Made by a program: the position numbers and the translations under genes
In this document: in pieces, positions 7,647 through 17,486 of the stretch
Numbering within the stretch: position 1 is the first letter of the stretch
Layout of the letters: each line of letters begins with the position of its first letter
Notes under the pieces: generated by a model
The model's database searches: none
What the model was told of the DNA's origin: nothing
What the model saw: the letters and a program-made list of their open reading frames with translations, nothing else
Source of the DNA: Bog-473 sp963755375
Lineage (GTDB): Bacteria > Actinomycetota > Acidimicrobiia > Acidimicrobiales > RAAP-2
Reading direction: 5' to 3'
NCBI GenBank assembly: GCA_963755375.1
Contig: CAVWKG010000016.1
Span: forward strand, 2,232,001 to 2,296,000
DNA length: 64,000 bases

Positions 7647-8290
7647 CGCCCGAACACCCCGCAGTGTCCGACGCGTCCATGGCTCTGGCCATCGCCGACG
7701 AGTACGGGGCGCTGGCCGACCTCTTGGAGTCGGCCGATCCCGACACGTGGGAGGCGGCGTCGCTCTGCGAGGGCTGGCGCACCCGCGAGGTCGTGGCGCA
7801 CATGACCATGCCGGCGCGTTACTCCGGCTCGGCCTTCATGGCTGAGCTGGAGGCCGTCGGCGGCGACTTCACGCGGCTCTCCAACAAGGTGGCGGCACGC
7901 GACGCCGGACTGCCGACCACGACCCTCCTGGCCGACCTCCGGTCCGAGGAGCTGCACGGGTGGCAGCCCCCGGGTGGCGGCATGGAGGGCGCCCTCACCC
8001 ACTGCGTCATCCACGAGCTCGACATCGTGGAGGCCGTTCCGCTGGCGCGCCACGTGCCCGAGGCGCGCATTCTGGCGGTGCTCGCGCTCGTCGCCGCGGT
8101 GAACCCGCCGAACATGTTCGGGGTGGATCTCAGCGACGTGGAACTGCGAGCGGACGACATGGACTGGTCCGGTGGCTCCGGTGCGCTGGTGCGGGGGCCC
8201 GCTCAGGCCCTCGCTCTGGTGGCCTGCGGCCGCCTCGTGCCACCGGGCCGGCTCGGCGGCGAGGCAGCCGCGCGGTTCACGCAGGCCTGA
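7643..8290 (+). CDS. maleylpyruvate isomerase-family (MDMPI N-domain) protein
   Basis: A 215-residue protein with the MDMPI bundle: SLCEGWRTREVVAHMTMPAR gives the first metal His, and LTHCVIHELDI gives the second conserved His. Where the family usually has E-x3-H, this protein has H-x3-H, so the metal ligand set may be His-rich. It ends without an SCP2 domain, unlike the related protein at 5662-6420. It is the third gene of the ArsR/START operon (4-bp overlap). A DinB-like thiol-transfer or detoxification role is likely from the family, but no substrate can be named. Confidence 0.8.
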   Translation: MTPEHPAVSDASMALAIADEYGALADLLESADPDTWEAASLCEGWRTREVVAHMTMPARYSGSAFMAELEAVGGDFTRLSNKVAARDAGLPTTTLLADLRSEELHGWQPPGGGMEGALTHCVIHELDIVEAVPLARHVPEARILAVLALVAAVNPPNMFGVDLSDVELRADDMDWSGGSGALVRGPAQALALVACGRLVPPGRLGGEAAARFTQA

Positions 8291-8323
8291 CGGGCTGCAC
8301 GCTGACGGGATTGCTTCCGGGGC

Positions 8324-8731
8324 TTAGGTCGAGGCGTCGGCGGCGGCGGCCGTGGCCCGGCCGTCCCGCCACCGGTGCCAGGCCCAGTAGCCGCCGATCA
8401 GATCGCCGGCCTCGGTGAAACCCATCTCGCGCAGCGATGCCGCCGCCAGGCTGGAGGCGTACCCCTCCGAGCACACCACGACAACGGGTTGGTCGTACCC
8501 GCTGATCTCCGTGAGGGCGTGGCTCCCGCTCAGGTCGAAGCGCCACTCGAGCACGTTGCGCTCCACGACGACCCCGAAACCGAGGTCGCCCTCGATGGCG
8601 CGCTGGGCTGCGGGCCTGATGTCGACCACCAGTGCACCAGCGCCCTGAAGTCCTTCGAGCTCGTCGGGCTCGATCCGCCGGATCCGCCTCCGGGCCAGAA
8701 CGAGGAGGTCGTCGGCGCTCCGCGGTGTCAC
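8324..8731 (-). CDS. rhodanese-like sulfurtransferase
   Basis: A 135-residue single-domain rhodanese. The active-site loop is VVVVCSEGYASSLAA, with the persulfide-forming Cys, preceded by VVDIRPAAQRAIEGDL (the conserved D-x-R) and followed by DLIGGYWAWHRW. The start GTG 8731 overlaps the stop of the thiol dioxygenase as GTGA, so the two are translationally coupled; an in-frame upstream start would extend by 27 Arg-rich residues inside the neighbouring gene and is unlikely. Together the pair suggests thiol oxidation followed by sulfur transfer or sulfite/thiosulfate handling, the classic context for cysteine dioxygenase operons. Confidence 0.85.
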   Translation of the reverse strand: MTPRSADDLLVLARRRIRRIEPDELEGLQGAGALVVDIRPAAQRAIEGDLGFGVVVERNVLEWRFDLSGSHALTEISGYDQPVVVVCSEGYASSLAAASLREMGFTEAGDLIGGYWAWHRWRDGRATAAAADAST

Positions 8732-9306
8732 CGGAGAGCCGCCTCCGCCGCGGGGATCCCGGCTTCTCGCTCGGGCTCGGATTCGGATTCGCCACAGCCG
8801 TCGTCCGCCCATCCCACGCCGCGCACCGACAGGTGACCCCCGGTCACGTCGTAGAACGTCATGGAGGTCAGCGCCGGGCTGTAGACGTGCAGGCTGAGGG
8901 CGTGCCCGTCCCCTTCGTTGGTCACGTCGTGGATGTGGCCGGCGTCGAAGCCCAGGGTCGCTCCTGCCTGCAGCTCGTGGCGGACCAGGACGAGTCGCCC
9001 CGTGTCATCTCGCCAGGGGACGGCCTCGACCAGGGTCCCGCTGATCACGCTCACTGCTCCCGTAGCACTGCCGTGGTCATGGAGCTCTACTTTCCCACCA
9101 CGTGGCCAGGCGATCAGCCAGGCATCGAAGTCGGGGGTCCGCGCCATCAAACGCCAGGTCCGACACTGCGCGTCGAGCGCCCCGGGCCACCGCACGGCGG
9201 GGGCGAGGCGGCTCGCCACCTCCCGCGGATCGATGCGGGGGCGACGCCCCGGCACTGCGCTCGCCCCCGGAATCAGATGACGATGACGCCGGGCCAGACG
9301 ATCCAC
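8728..9306 (-). CDS. cysteine dioxygenase-type thiol dioxygenase
   Basis: A 192-residue cupin thiol dioxygenase. The three-His iron site is visible as ELHDHGSATG (two His) and HIHDVTNEG (third), with LHVYSPALTSMTFYD containing the conserved Tyr. The position that is Cys in mammalian cysteine dioxygenase (Cys-Tyr crosslink) is Gly here (HDHG), as in most bacterial enzymes; these oxidise cysteine or 3-mercaptopropionate to the sulfinate. The start is GTG 9306; a later GTG would give a shorter N-terminus and cannot be excluded. Its stop overlaps the rhodanese start. Confidence 0.88.
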   Translation of the reverse strand: MDRLARRHRHLIPGASAVPGRRPRIDPREVASRLAPAVRWPGALDAQCRTWRLMARTPDFDAWLIAWPRGGKVELHDHGSATGAVSVISGTLVEAVPWRDDTGRLVLVRHELQAGATLGFDAGHIHDVTNEGDGHALSLHVYSPALTSMTFYDVTGGHLSVRGVGWADDGCGESESEPEREAGIPAAEAALR

Positions 9307-9633
9307 CCGGGAGAGGCTACGGGCAAAACCTGACTAAGTCAATCGTATTTAGGGGATAACCGTCCTCATCGTCGTGTTGACGTTGGCGGCCATGATCGGC
9401 GGAGCGGTGCATCCCCCAGAACCAGGCCGTGGCGGCCGTGTTCATCGAGCGCTTCTGCACCGCCTACCTGCCGCCCATCTGGGGATGGGCGACCTTGTCT
9501 GGTTGCGCCGCCGCGACTACGTCTCACCGGTCGCGTCTTCGTCTCGCCCTCGCACCGACATGTCACCGAGGAATAACCGGCTTGTCACGGTTCGATCATC
9601 TGCATTTCATGCAGGCGCTCTACGGTCCGTCGC
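9307..9633. other. divergent intergenic region without a supported gene
   Basis: About 330 bases between the minus-strand thiol dioxygenase and the plus-strand secreted-protein gene. The AT-rich patch at about 9330-9360 (ctgactaagtcaatcgtatttagg) is the likely promoter area for the dioxygenase gene. Short frames here show no motif and no ribosome site. Nothing else is seen. Confidence 0.5.
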
Positions 9634-10866
9634 ATGGTCCCAACCCGAAGGTCGTCGGTGTCCGCCCGCACCGTGGCCGTTGTCTCCCTGGCGGCGCTCG
9701 CCCCCTGCGCCGTCGCCCTCGTCGGGGTCGGATCGCCTGCGTCGGCATCGGCGGGCCCGGGCCCGGACAGCTGGCACGGCGGAGGTGCCCTCACCGCGCA
9801 AACCATCCTCGCCGGCAGCTCCCTCCGACACACCTTCACGGTCACCGGCACGTCGACAGTGAGCTCGGAGCCGCTGAGCAGCCCCGACGACATCACCCAC
9901 CTCGGTCGGGACATTTTCGTCGGGTTCCAGAACGGCGTTGGCCCACAGGGTCAGGCCAGCCCAAGCGGCAACGTCGACAGCACCGTGGTCGAGTTGACAC
10001 CGGGTGGCCAGACCGTCGCCCAGTGGGACGTTGTGGGCAAAACGGACGGGGTGACTGCCGACCCATGGAGCCATACGGTCATCGCCACGGTGAACGAGGA
10101 CGCCAATTCCTCGCTGTACGCGATCACGCCGGGCCCGGGCGGCAGTGTGCAGCACTACACCTACAACGAGCCGTTGCCCCACGATGGAGGCACCGACGCC
10201 ATCTCCGTCCTCAACGGGCGCCTGTACATCAGCGCGTCCGCTCCGGGCACGACGGGAACGCTGCCGGCACCGCAACCGACATTTCCTGCCGTCTACGCGG
10301 TGACGCTCGATCCCTTGCAATCGATCGCGTCGGTGACACCGCTCTTCTTCGACGAAGACCCGGCGGTGGTGGCCAACGTGGGAACCCCCCAGAGCGGGCA
10401 CACGGTGCATCTCGCTCTCACCGACCCCGATTCGAACGAGATCGTTCCTCCCGTCGGGCCCCGCTTTGCCGGCGATTTCATGTTGACCGGCCAAGGAGAC
10501 CAGCAGCAGATCTTCGTCAGCCCCTGGGACCACACGCTCTCCGTGCTGAACCTGACGCAGTCGGTCGACGATACGGCGTGGCCGGACGACGGCCACGGTG
10601 TGCTGTACGCCACGGACTCGACCAATGACGCGGTGGTCGCTGTGACCGGGGACTTCCCGGACGGTCCCGTGGTGGCGGCGACGCCGTGCAGCGCCAACAA
10701 CGCTCCGGCGACGTGCCCGGCTCCCCCGACCTATCCCGCCAACTACCTGGCCTCGCTCAATCCCTGGACGGGGCAGGTCACGGCCCTGACGGTCGGCGGC
10801 GTACCGTTCGTCCCCCAGGGCGGGCTGCTCTTCGTCGGCGACCGGGACGGGCGGTTTCAGCAGTGA
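9634..10866 (+). CDS. secreted protein, beta-propeller-like, function unknown
   Basis: A 410-residue protein with a Sec signal: basic N-terminus (TRRSSVSART), hydrophobic core (VAVVSLAALAPCAVALVGV) and an ASASA-type cleavage site near residue 40. The mature part is rich in repeated short strands such as SSPDDITHLGRDIFVGFQNGV, TVVELTPGGQTVAQWDV, FPAVYAVTLDP and GVLYATDSTNDAVVAVTGDF, the pattern of a lactonase- or NHL-like beta-propeller. No catalytic motif or anchor is visible. It stands alone between the thiol dioxygenase and the liv operon. The name rests on pattern only. Confidence 0.7.
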   Translation: MVPTRRSSVSARTVAVVSLAALAPCAVALVGVGSPASASAGPGPDSWHGGGALTAQTILAGSSLRHTFTVTGTSTVSSEPLSSPDDITHLGRDIFVGFQNGVGPQGQASPSGNVDSTVVELTPGGQTVAQWDVVGKTDGVTADPWSHTVIATVNEDANSSLYAITPGPGGSVQHYTYNEPLPHDGGTDAISVLNGRLYISASAPGTTGTLPAPQPTFPAVYAVTLDPLQSIASVTPLFFDEDPAVVANVGTPQSGHTVHLALTDPDSNEIVPPVGPRFAGDFMLTGQGDQQQIFVSPWDHTLSVLNLTQSVDDTAWPDDGHGVLYATDSTNDAVVAVTGDFPDGPVVAATPCSANNAPATCPAPPTYPANYLASLNPWTGQVTALTVGGVPFVPQGGLLFVGDRDGRFQQ

Positions 10867-11041
10867 TCTGATTCACCAGCGGTACTGCCGGGGGCTGCCG
10901 TCACTCTTTTGCAGTTGCCCGGCGCTCTCGTGTCGGACGCTGTAACGTTGGGAGAGATGCCGGGGGGCTGGTAGGCATGACTGCTCAGTGGACGCGCCCG
11001 ACTCGGGCACGCCCCAACCCCCCCACCGGATAGGCCATTCG

Positions 11042-11897
11042 GTGACCGCGGTCACCGACGCCGCGCTAACTCCCAGCGGGGGAGATGGCGCGCCCGTGGA
11101 CGCCGCACCACTCCTCGTCTCCGATCAAGTCACGGTCGGCTTCGGCGGCCTGCTGGCCCTCGACGAGGTGTCGATGGCTGTCGGGGAGGGCGAGGTCGTC
11201 GGGGTCATCGGGCCCAACGGCGCGGGCAAGACGACGCTCTTCAACGTGATCAGCGGATTCGTTCATCCCACGTCGGGCACCATCAGCTACCGCGGTACGG
11301 TCCTGCAGCGGCACCACCCGCACGACCTGGCCAAGCTCGGGATCGCGCGCACCCTGCAGGGGATCGGGCTCTGTGCCGGACTGACCGTGCACGAGAACGT
11401 CATGCTCGGCGCCGAACCGACGCTGCGGAACGACCTTGGCTCCTCGTTCCTCGGGATCTGGCGCTCCAGCCGGGAGGAGCGCACCGTGTCGGCGCGGGCA
11501 ATGGCCCTGCTCGAGGAGCTCGGCGCGGCGGACTACGCGCGGCGGCTGCCCGCCTCGCTGCCCTACGCGGTGCAGAAGCGGACCGCGTTGGCCCGTGCCC
11601 TCATCGCAGAGCCGCGGCTCCTGCTCCTCGACGAGCCGGCCAGCGGGCTCTCCGAGAGCGAAATGGACGAGCTCGGCGCGCGCATTCGCGGGCTGACGGA
11701 TCGCACGTCCGTGCTCCTGGTCGAGCATCACATGGACCTCGTGATGTCGGTGTGCGACCGACTCGTCGTCCTCAACTTCGGGCAGGTCATCGCCGAGGGC
11801 GCACCCGCGGTGATCCGGGCCGACCCCGAAGTTGCGACCGCCTACCTCGGAGACCCCGTCCCAGATGAGGGGTCACCCCGCGGGCCGGCGGCACACG

Positions 11898-11905
<8 letters not shown>
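11042..11905 (+). CDS. livG: branched-chain amino acid-type ABC transporter ATP-binding protein LivG (system 1)
   Basis: About 287 residues. Walker A is GPNGAGKTT, Walker B LLLLDEPASGL and the switch His lies in LLVEHHMD. The signature region PASLPYAVQKRTALARAL is the degenerate LivG form. The A-loop and IARTLQGIGLCAGLTVHENV stretch are typical of the larger LivG subunit. The start is uncertain: GTG at 10988, 11042 or 11096 are all in frame; 11042 is taken because a GGATAGG-like ribosome site precedes it. It is followed by livF with overlapping ends, then the two permeases and the binding protein, a complete operon in the order G-F-H-M-K. The substrate of such HAAT transporters may be an amino acid, amide, urea or organic acid. 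Confidence 0.85.
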
Positions 11906-12605
<700 letters not shown>

Positions 12606-12609
12606 TGCC

Positions 12610-13488
12610 GTGACCCTGTTCTTCGACTACACCCTCGACGGCATCGCCAACGGAATGGTCTACGCCACCTTGGCGCTCGCCCTGGTCTTGATCTACCGGG
12701 CGACGCGGATCATCAACTTCGCGCAGGGCGCGGCGGGCATGCTCACCACCTTCATCGCGTTCAGCTTGCTGGCTCGGGGCGTCGGCTACTGGTGGGCCTT
12801 CGTCCTGGTCCTCCTCATCGGGTTCGCCATCGGTGCGGTGACCGAGCGCCTCCTGATCCGACCTCTCCACGGCAAGTCTGAGCTCAACCCCGTCATCGTC
12901 ACCATCGGGTTGCTCGTCGTCTTCGAGGGACTGGCCGGGGCGATCTACGGCAATGCCAGCCGCGGCTTCCCCGCCGCCTTCTCCCAACGCGGCCTCAAGG
13001 TCGGCACCACCACCATCGCCTTCTCCCACTTCGACGTCTTCATCCTGATTGCCGTCCTGGCGCTGATGGCCGCCACTCTCGTGCTGTTCCGGTACACGGC
13101 GGTGGGGCTCCGCATGCGCGCATCGGCCTTCCACCGCGAAATTGCCCGGCTCCTCGGTGTGCGGGTGGGCATCCTGCTGACGCTCGGCTGGGGCCTGGCG
13201 GGCATCGCCGGGTCCCTGGCCGGCCTGCTGGCGGCGCCCACGAGCGCGTTCGGGCCGTACTACATGGACCTCATCCTGGTCTACGGGTTCACGGCGGCGG
13301 TCATCGGTGGCCTGGAGAGCCCGGTGGGCGCGCTGGTCGGCGGGCTGATCTCGGGACTCTGCATCTCGTACGTCGGGGGCTACCTCGGTTCCGGCCTCGA
13401 ACCGCTGGGCGCACTCGCCCTCCTCATGGTGGCCCTGATGGCCCGGCCCGAGGGCATCTTCTCCCGGCCGAGCGCGAGGAGGGTCTGA
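12610..13488 (+). CDS. livH: branched-chain amino acid-type ABC transporter permease LivH (system 1)
   Basis: 292 residues with about eight hydrophobic segments. The N-terminus DGIANGMVYATLALALVLIYRATRIINFAQGAAGML is the LivH signature (the NFAQG element), and a C-terminal GGLESPVGALVGGLISG loop contacts the ATPase. GTG start 12610, only 4 bases after livF. Forms the membrane channel with LivM. Confidence 0.9.
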   Translation: MTLFFDYTLDGIANGMVYATLALALVLIYRATRIINFAQGAAGMLTTFIAFSLLARGVGYWWAFVLVLLIGFAIGAVTERLLIRPLHGKSELNPVIVTIGLLVVFEGLAGAIYGNASRGFPAAFSQRGLKVGTTTIAFSHFDVFILIAVLALMAATLVLFRYTAVGLRMRASAFHREIARLLGVRVGILLTLGWGLAGIAGSLAGLLAAPTSAFGPYYMDLILVYGFTAAVIGGLESPVGALVGGLISGLCISYVGGYLGSGLEPLGALALLMVALMARPEGIFSRPSARRV

Positions 13489-13489
13489 C

Positions 13490-14539
13490 GTGGCGACCGC
13501 CGCAGCGGTTCGCTGGCTGCGCCTGCCGCGGCAACCGCTCCTGCGCCACCTCCCCGTCGCACTGATCGCCGGCGCGGTGCTCTACGAGCTCACGCTCCGG
13601 CTGAGCTCGTACAACGACTACCAGGTCGGGGAGATCGCCTCGTACGTCGTCGCGCTCGTCGGCTTGAGCCTGCTGACCGGCGTGAACGGACAGATCTCGC
13701 TCGGGCACGGCGCGTTCATGGCGGTCGGCGCCTACACCATGGCCCTGCTGATGAACCACACCCAGACCAACTTCATCCTCGAGTTGGCCGCCGCGACCGG
13801 CGTGGCCGCAGCGGCGGGCCTGGTGATCGGCCTCCCGGCGACCCGGCTCAAGGGCCCCTACCTGGCCGGCATGACGTTGCTCTTCGCCCTGGCGGCGCCG
13901 TCCATCGCCGACAAGTGGCCCGACACCTTCGGGGGCGACCAGGGACTCACGACGACCGTCCCGACAGCGCCCGGCTCGCTGACCGCCGAGCAATGGCTCG
14001 CCCAGATTCAGATCGTCGGGGCGCTGCTCGTGATGGTCCTCCTGGCCAATCTCCTCTGGAGCCGGTACGGCCGGGCTTTCCGGGCCGTGCGCGACGACGA
14101 GATCGCGGCCTCGCTGGCGGGGATCCACATCGTCCGCACGAAGGTCATGGCCTTCGCCATCAGTGCGGGATGCGCCGGCCTCGGCGGCGCGCTGCTGGGG
14201 CTCTCGACCGGCGTGGTGAACACGGGCGAGTTCCCCCTCACCCTCTCCATTCAGCTGCTGGCGGCGATGGTGCTCGGCGGCACGGGGACGCTGATCGGCA
14301 TGGTGTGGGGCGGCATTTTGCTCGTGTACCTGCCCCAGTGGTCGACCTCGCTGTCCAACGGCTTCAACCTGGGCAGCGGAGCGAATGCCTACATGGCCAC
14401 GATCATCTTCGGAGTGGTCCTGATCGTGGCGATGCTCGCCGCTCCCAACGGGATACAAGGCGGGCTGCGCTGGCTGTGGGGACATCGGCCACGTCCCGGA
14501 GGGGCCGGTGGGGCGCCCCCTGAAATTCTCGACAGATGA
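13490..14539 (+). CDS. livM: branched-chain amino acid-type ABC transporter permease LivM (system 1)
   Basis: 349 residues. LSLLTGVNGQISLGHGAFMAVGAYTM is the LivM hallmark (G-Q-x-S-L-G-H), and FRAVRDDEIAASLAGIH is the cytoplasmic EAA-like loop. A hydrophilic 20-residue tail with PRPGGAGGAPPE ends the protein. GTG start one base after the livH stop; the frame overlaps the unlikely upstream starts of the next gene but not its real ATG. Confidence 0.9.
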   Translation: MATAAAVRWLRLPRQPLLRHLPVALIAGAVLYELTLRLSSYNDYQVGEIASYVVALVGLSLLTGVNGQISLGHGAFMAVGAYTMALLMNHTQTNFILELAAATGVAAAAGLVIGLPATRLKGPYLAGMTLLFALAAPSIADKWPDTFGGDQGLTTTVPTAPGSLTAEQWLAQIQIVGALLVMVLLANLLWSRYGRAFRAVRDDEIAASLAGIHIVRTKVMAFAISAGCAGLGGALLGLSTGVVNTGEFPLTLSIQLLAAMVLGGTGTLIGMVWGGILLVYLPQWSTSLSNGFNLGSGANAYMATIIFGVVLIVAMLAAPNGIQGGLRWLWGHRPRPGGAGGAPPEILDR

Positions 14540-14562
14540 CGAGAGCAATGCAACAACAGACA

Positions 14563-14577
14563 AAAGGAGGAGCGATG
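14563..14577 (+). promoter_or_regulatory. strong Shine-Dalgarno site setting the binding-protein start
   Basis: AAAAGGAGG (14562-14570) lies 4 bases before ATG 14575. It is the best ribosome site in the liv 1 operon and explains high output of the binding protein relative to the membrane parts. It also rules out the in-frame ATG at 14536, which would add 13 unconserved residues. Confidence 0.8.
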
Positions 14578-15969
14578 CCAAGACGAGCGTGGAAGCGTAA
14601 GCGGTGGGCGCTGTGGGCCCGAGGCCTTGTAGCCGGTTCCGTCGGTCTGATGCTGGGGGTCACGTTGCTCCCCGCTCCGGCGAACGCGGAGAGCACACCG
14701 GGTGTGACGTCGACGTCCATCACCATCGGTGCCACCGTTCCCCTGACCGGCCCGGCTGCACCGGGCTACGACGAGATCGCGCCCGCGATGAAAGCCGTGT
14801 TCAGTTGGGTCAACGCGCACGGTGGCGTCGACGGCCGCAAGATCAACTTCACGTACCTCGACGACGGCTACAACCCGGCCAATACGGCGACCCTGACCCG
14901 CAAGCTCGTGCTGCAGGACAACATCTTCGCCGACGTCGGGTCGCTTGGGACACCCACCCAGTCCGCGGTGCAGGGGTTCTTGAACTCGCAGAAGGTGCCG
15001 CAGCTCTTCATTGAGTCCGGCTGCAACTGCTGGAGCAACCCGAAGTACCCCTACAGCCTCGGGTGGCAGCCTCCCTACACGGTGGACGGAAAGATCCTCG
15101 GCGCCTATATCAAGGCCAACTTCGCCGGGAAGAAGATCGGCTACCTGTCCCAGGACGACGAGTTCGGGCAGGACGTCGTCAAGGGTCTCGACATGGAGAT
15201 CCCGTCGTCGGCGGTCGTCTCCCGCCAGACCTACGACGCGGCAACGCTGGCCGGCCCCCTGTCCAACCAGATGGCGGCTCTGAAGGCGGCGGGAGCGCAG
15301 GTTGTCGTGCTGGCCACCATCCCGGCCGCCACCGCACTGGCCATGCTCCCCGCCGCAGTCATCGGCTACTCGCCGCAGTACGTGGTGGACAGCGTCGGCG
15401 CCGACGCGCCGACGGTCGGCCCGCTCCTCGCGTCGTTCACACAGAAAGGCGGTGGCACGGCGGCCCAGGCAGCGGCGGCAGGAGGCCTGCTGAACGGGGT
15501 CATCACGACGGCGTACTTCGCGCCCGAGTCGGACACGTCCAACCCGTGGGTGCAGGTCGAGAAGAAGATCCTCCAGCAATACGCGCCGTCGCTGTACTCC
15601 GCCCAAGGGCTCGACGGGAACACGCAGTACGGCGTGGCCCTGGCCTACACCTTCGTCCAGGCGCTCCAGAAGGCAGGGAAGAACCTGACCCGGCAGAGCC
15701 TGCTCGACGCCATCAACAGCGACGGGAAGAGCTTCGTGACCCCAGGCTTCGTGCCGCTGTCGTACTCGAGCTCGGTGCACTTCGGGTTCGAAGGCGAGGA
15801 GATCGTGAAGCTGGAGAGCTCAGCGCCGCCCGCGGTCACCCCGACCGGCAGCTGGATCGGCGGTGTCCCCGTGGGCCCAGTGGAGGTGACAAGCCCCGGC
15901 TCGGGACCGGTGCACACGTACACGGGGCCGACGTCGGTTCCGCCCAAGAGCCTGGCGTCGACAGCCTGA
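14575..15969 (+). CDS. livK: ABC transporter substrate-binding protein, Liv/HAAT family (system 1)
   Basis: 464 residues. A long basic N-terminus (PRRAWKRKRW) leads to a Sec signal ending PANAES near residue 40; no lipobox Cys follows it, so the protein is probably secreted or held by other means. The mature part begins GVTSTSITIGATVPLTGPA, the standard type I periplasmic-binding fold, with NAHGGVDGRKINFTYLDDGY the conserved second strand. Two Cys in ESGCNCWSN may form a disulfide. A Pro/Ser/Thr-rich C-terminal tail (about 60 residues) is longer than usual. Ends the liv 1 operon; a hairpin follows. Confidence 0.88.
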   Translation: MPRRAWKRKRWALWARGLVAGSVGLMLGVTLLPAPANAESTPGVTSTSITIGATVPLTGPAAPGYDEIAPAMKAVFSWVNAHGGVDGRKINFTYLDDGYNPANTATLTRKLVLQDNIFADVGSLGTPTQSAVQGFLNSQKVPQLFIESGCNCWSNPKYPYSLGWQPPYTVDGKILGAYIKANFAGKKIGYLSQDDEFGQDVVKGLDMEIPSSAVVSRQTYDAATLAGPLSNQMAALKAAGAQVVVLATIPAATALAMLPAAVIGYSPQYVVDSVGADAPTVGPLLASFTQKGGGTAAQAAAAGGLLNGVITTAYFAPESDTSNPWVQVEKKILQQYAPSLYSAQGLDGNTQYGVALAYTFVQALQKAGKNLTRQSLLDAINSDGKSFVTPGFVPLSYSSSVHFGFEGEEIVKLESSAPPAVTPTGSWIGGVPVGPVEVTSPGSGPVHTYTGPTSVPPKSLASTA

Positions 15970-15987
15970 GCGGGGCTCCGCCCGTGA

Positions 15988-16017
15988 CCGGTGGCGGGGG
16001 TCTCCCTCCGCCACCGG
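15988..16017. terminator. perfect 10-bp hairpin between convergent genes
   Basis: CCGGTGGCGG (15988-15997), a 10-base loop, CCGCCACCGG (16008-16017). It lies 18 bases after one binding-protein gene and 21 bases before the end of the opposite one, so it can serve both strands. No T-run follows. Confidence 0.75.
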
Positions 16018-16038
16018 CTCGCCGGTCGGACGCGGGCG

Positions 16039-17316
16039 CTAGCCCACCGTCGTCTTCAGCTGCAGGATCCTCTTCGACGGGCTCCACTGGTAGACGAACA
16101 CCGGTCCGTTCCCGTCGTTGTGACCCGCCGAGAAGTTGAACGTCCCACCACCTCCGGGAATTGTCACATGCGTGAGCGACGCTCCGCCCTGACCGAACGT
16201 CTTCGCGTTGAGTGTCTTGCCGGCGGCCCTGACGATGTCAGTAAACAGGGCGACCTGCTGGCACGCCAGCTCTGGCGCCGTCCACGTCACCGGGGTAGAC
16301 GCCGTCGCCGTGACCGGGTCGTTGATGGTGGCGCCCGGTTCCGCCGCGTGGATGGTGGCGATACAGCTCTTCATGGCCGGATCGTCCCATGTGACGGCCA
16401 AGGGCGGGTAGCCCCCAGCCGTCAGCGCGTTCTTGAGGATCGCCTGCGAATACCCCAGCTTGTTGGACACGTACGCGTCGAGGTCGATGTAGTCCGTGGC
16501 GACCAGCCGGGGCAGGTAGGTGCTCTGCTCGCTCTGCAGCGAGGCGGGCCAACCGTTCCCCGCGTTGCCAACGGCGACGACCACATTCGCTCCGGAGACC
16601 TTGAACTTCTGGGCGATCACGTCGTACTCCTGGGTCTGAGCTGCCGTGTCGGTCTCCGGCACGCTGTTGATGGCGGTCTGCACGACATCTGCCTTCATCT
16701 TGTGGAGCTCAGGAAGTACAAGGTTCATTTCGGCCTGATCCGTCGTCGTCCCCACCACCGCAACCTTCTTCCCGGCGAACACGCCCTCCTCCTTGAAGGT
16801 CGCCATCTCCTTCGGAATGAGGTCGCTGTCGGAGATGATGTTGTTGAACCACGGAGCTTTGGCCTGCGCCGCCTGGGCGGTGCTCAGCGTCCCGCCGACG
16901 ATCGGAGTTTCATGCCCGGTCACGTAGCAGCCGGTGTCAGCCGCCTGGAAGAACCCGAGGACGGCGAACACCTGGTCATTCTCCGTGAGTTCCGTGCACG
17001 CGGTCGCAGCGCCGGCGGTCCCGAGCGGATCGACGGGTGCGTAGACCAGCGTGATCTTGCGGCCATTGATGCCTCCGTGACCATTGATCTGCTTGACCAG
17101 TGTGCTGTACGCGACCTGGTAATTGCCGGGATCGATGTTGATGATGTTGCTGATGGCCGCGACATCCGGGTACGTGATGCCAATCTTGATGCTCGTGGGA
17201 GTGACCCCCGGCGCGGGTTGGCTCTGCGCCGCAGCGGCACCGCCGGACGTCACCTGCTGCAGGACTGCGGGGGTCGGGAGCAGGAGCACGGCGAGAGCCG
17301 CGAGTGCCTTACGCAT
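16039..17316 (-). CDS. ABC transporter substrate-binding protein, Liv/HAAT family
   Basis: 425 residues with a signal peptide (MRKALAALAVLLLPTPAVLQ, cut near AAAAQSQ) and the periplasmic-binding fold: GVTPTSIKIGITYPDVAAI, then QINGHGGINGRKITLVYAPVD. The C-terminal FVYQWSPSKRILQLK is typical of this family. The ATG at 17316 is preceded by GAAAGGACACACC and begins the signal peptide; the upstream in-frame extension lacks features. It points toward, and is convergent with, the liv 1 operon, and may give that transporter a second specificity; no permease genes accompany it. The sequence differs strongly from the binding protein at 14575-15969. Confidence 0.85.
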   Translation of the reverse strand: MRKALAALAVLLLPTPAVLQQVTSGGAAAAQSQPAPGVTPTSIKIGITYPDVAAISNIINIDPGNYQVAYSTLVKQINGHGGINGRKITLVYAPVDPLGTAGAATACTELTENDQVFAVLGFFQAADTGCYVTGHETPIVGGTLSTAQAAQAKAPWFNNIISDSDLIPKEMATFKEEGVFAGKKVAVVGTTTDQAEMNLVLPELHKMKADVVQTAINSVPETDTAAQTQEYDVIAQKFKVSGANVVVAVGNAGNGWPASLQSEQSTYLPRLVATDYIDLDAYVSNKLGYSQAILKNALTAGGYPPLAVTWDDPAMKSCIATIHAAEPGATINDPVTATASTPVTWTAPELACQQVALFTDIVRAAGKTLNAKTFGQGGASLTHVTIPGGGGTFNFSAGHNDGNGPVFVYQWSPSKRILQLKTTVG

Positions 17317-17486
17317 GGTGTGTCCTTTCTGCCGGGACCATGGCTGTCTGCGGGGAATCGTCTCCCGGCCGATTCGCGTCAGGGAGCTCTCGCATGTCGG
17401 TGCGGGGGCCGGCGGGGCCGTCGCACGGGCCGCAGGATACGCACGTTCAGGCCGAAATGGACCGCGACCCCGGGAGGACGTTGCAC

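Noticed and set aside
14389..15780. Minus-strand frame of 463 codons opposite the liv 1 binding protein
   Set aside because: Shadow frame without a ribosome site or recognisable domain.
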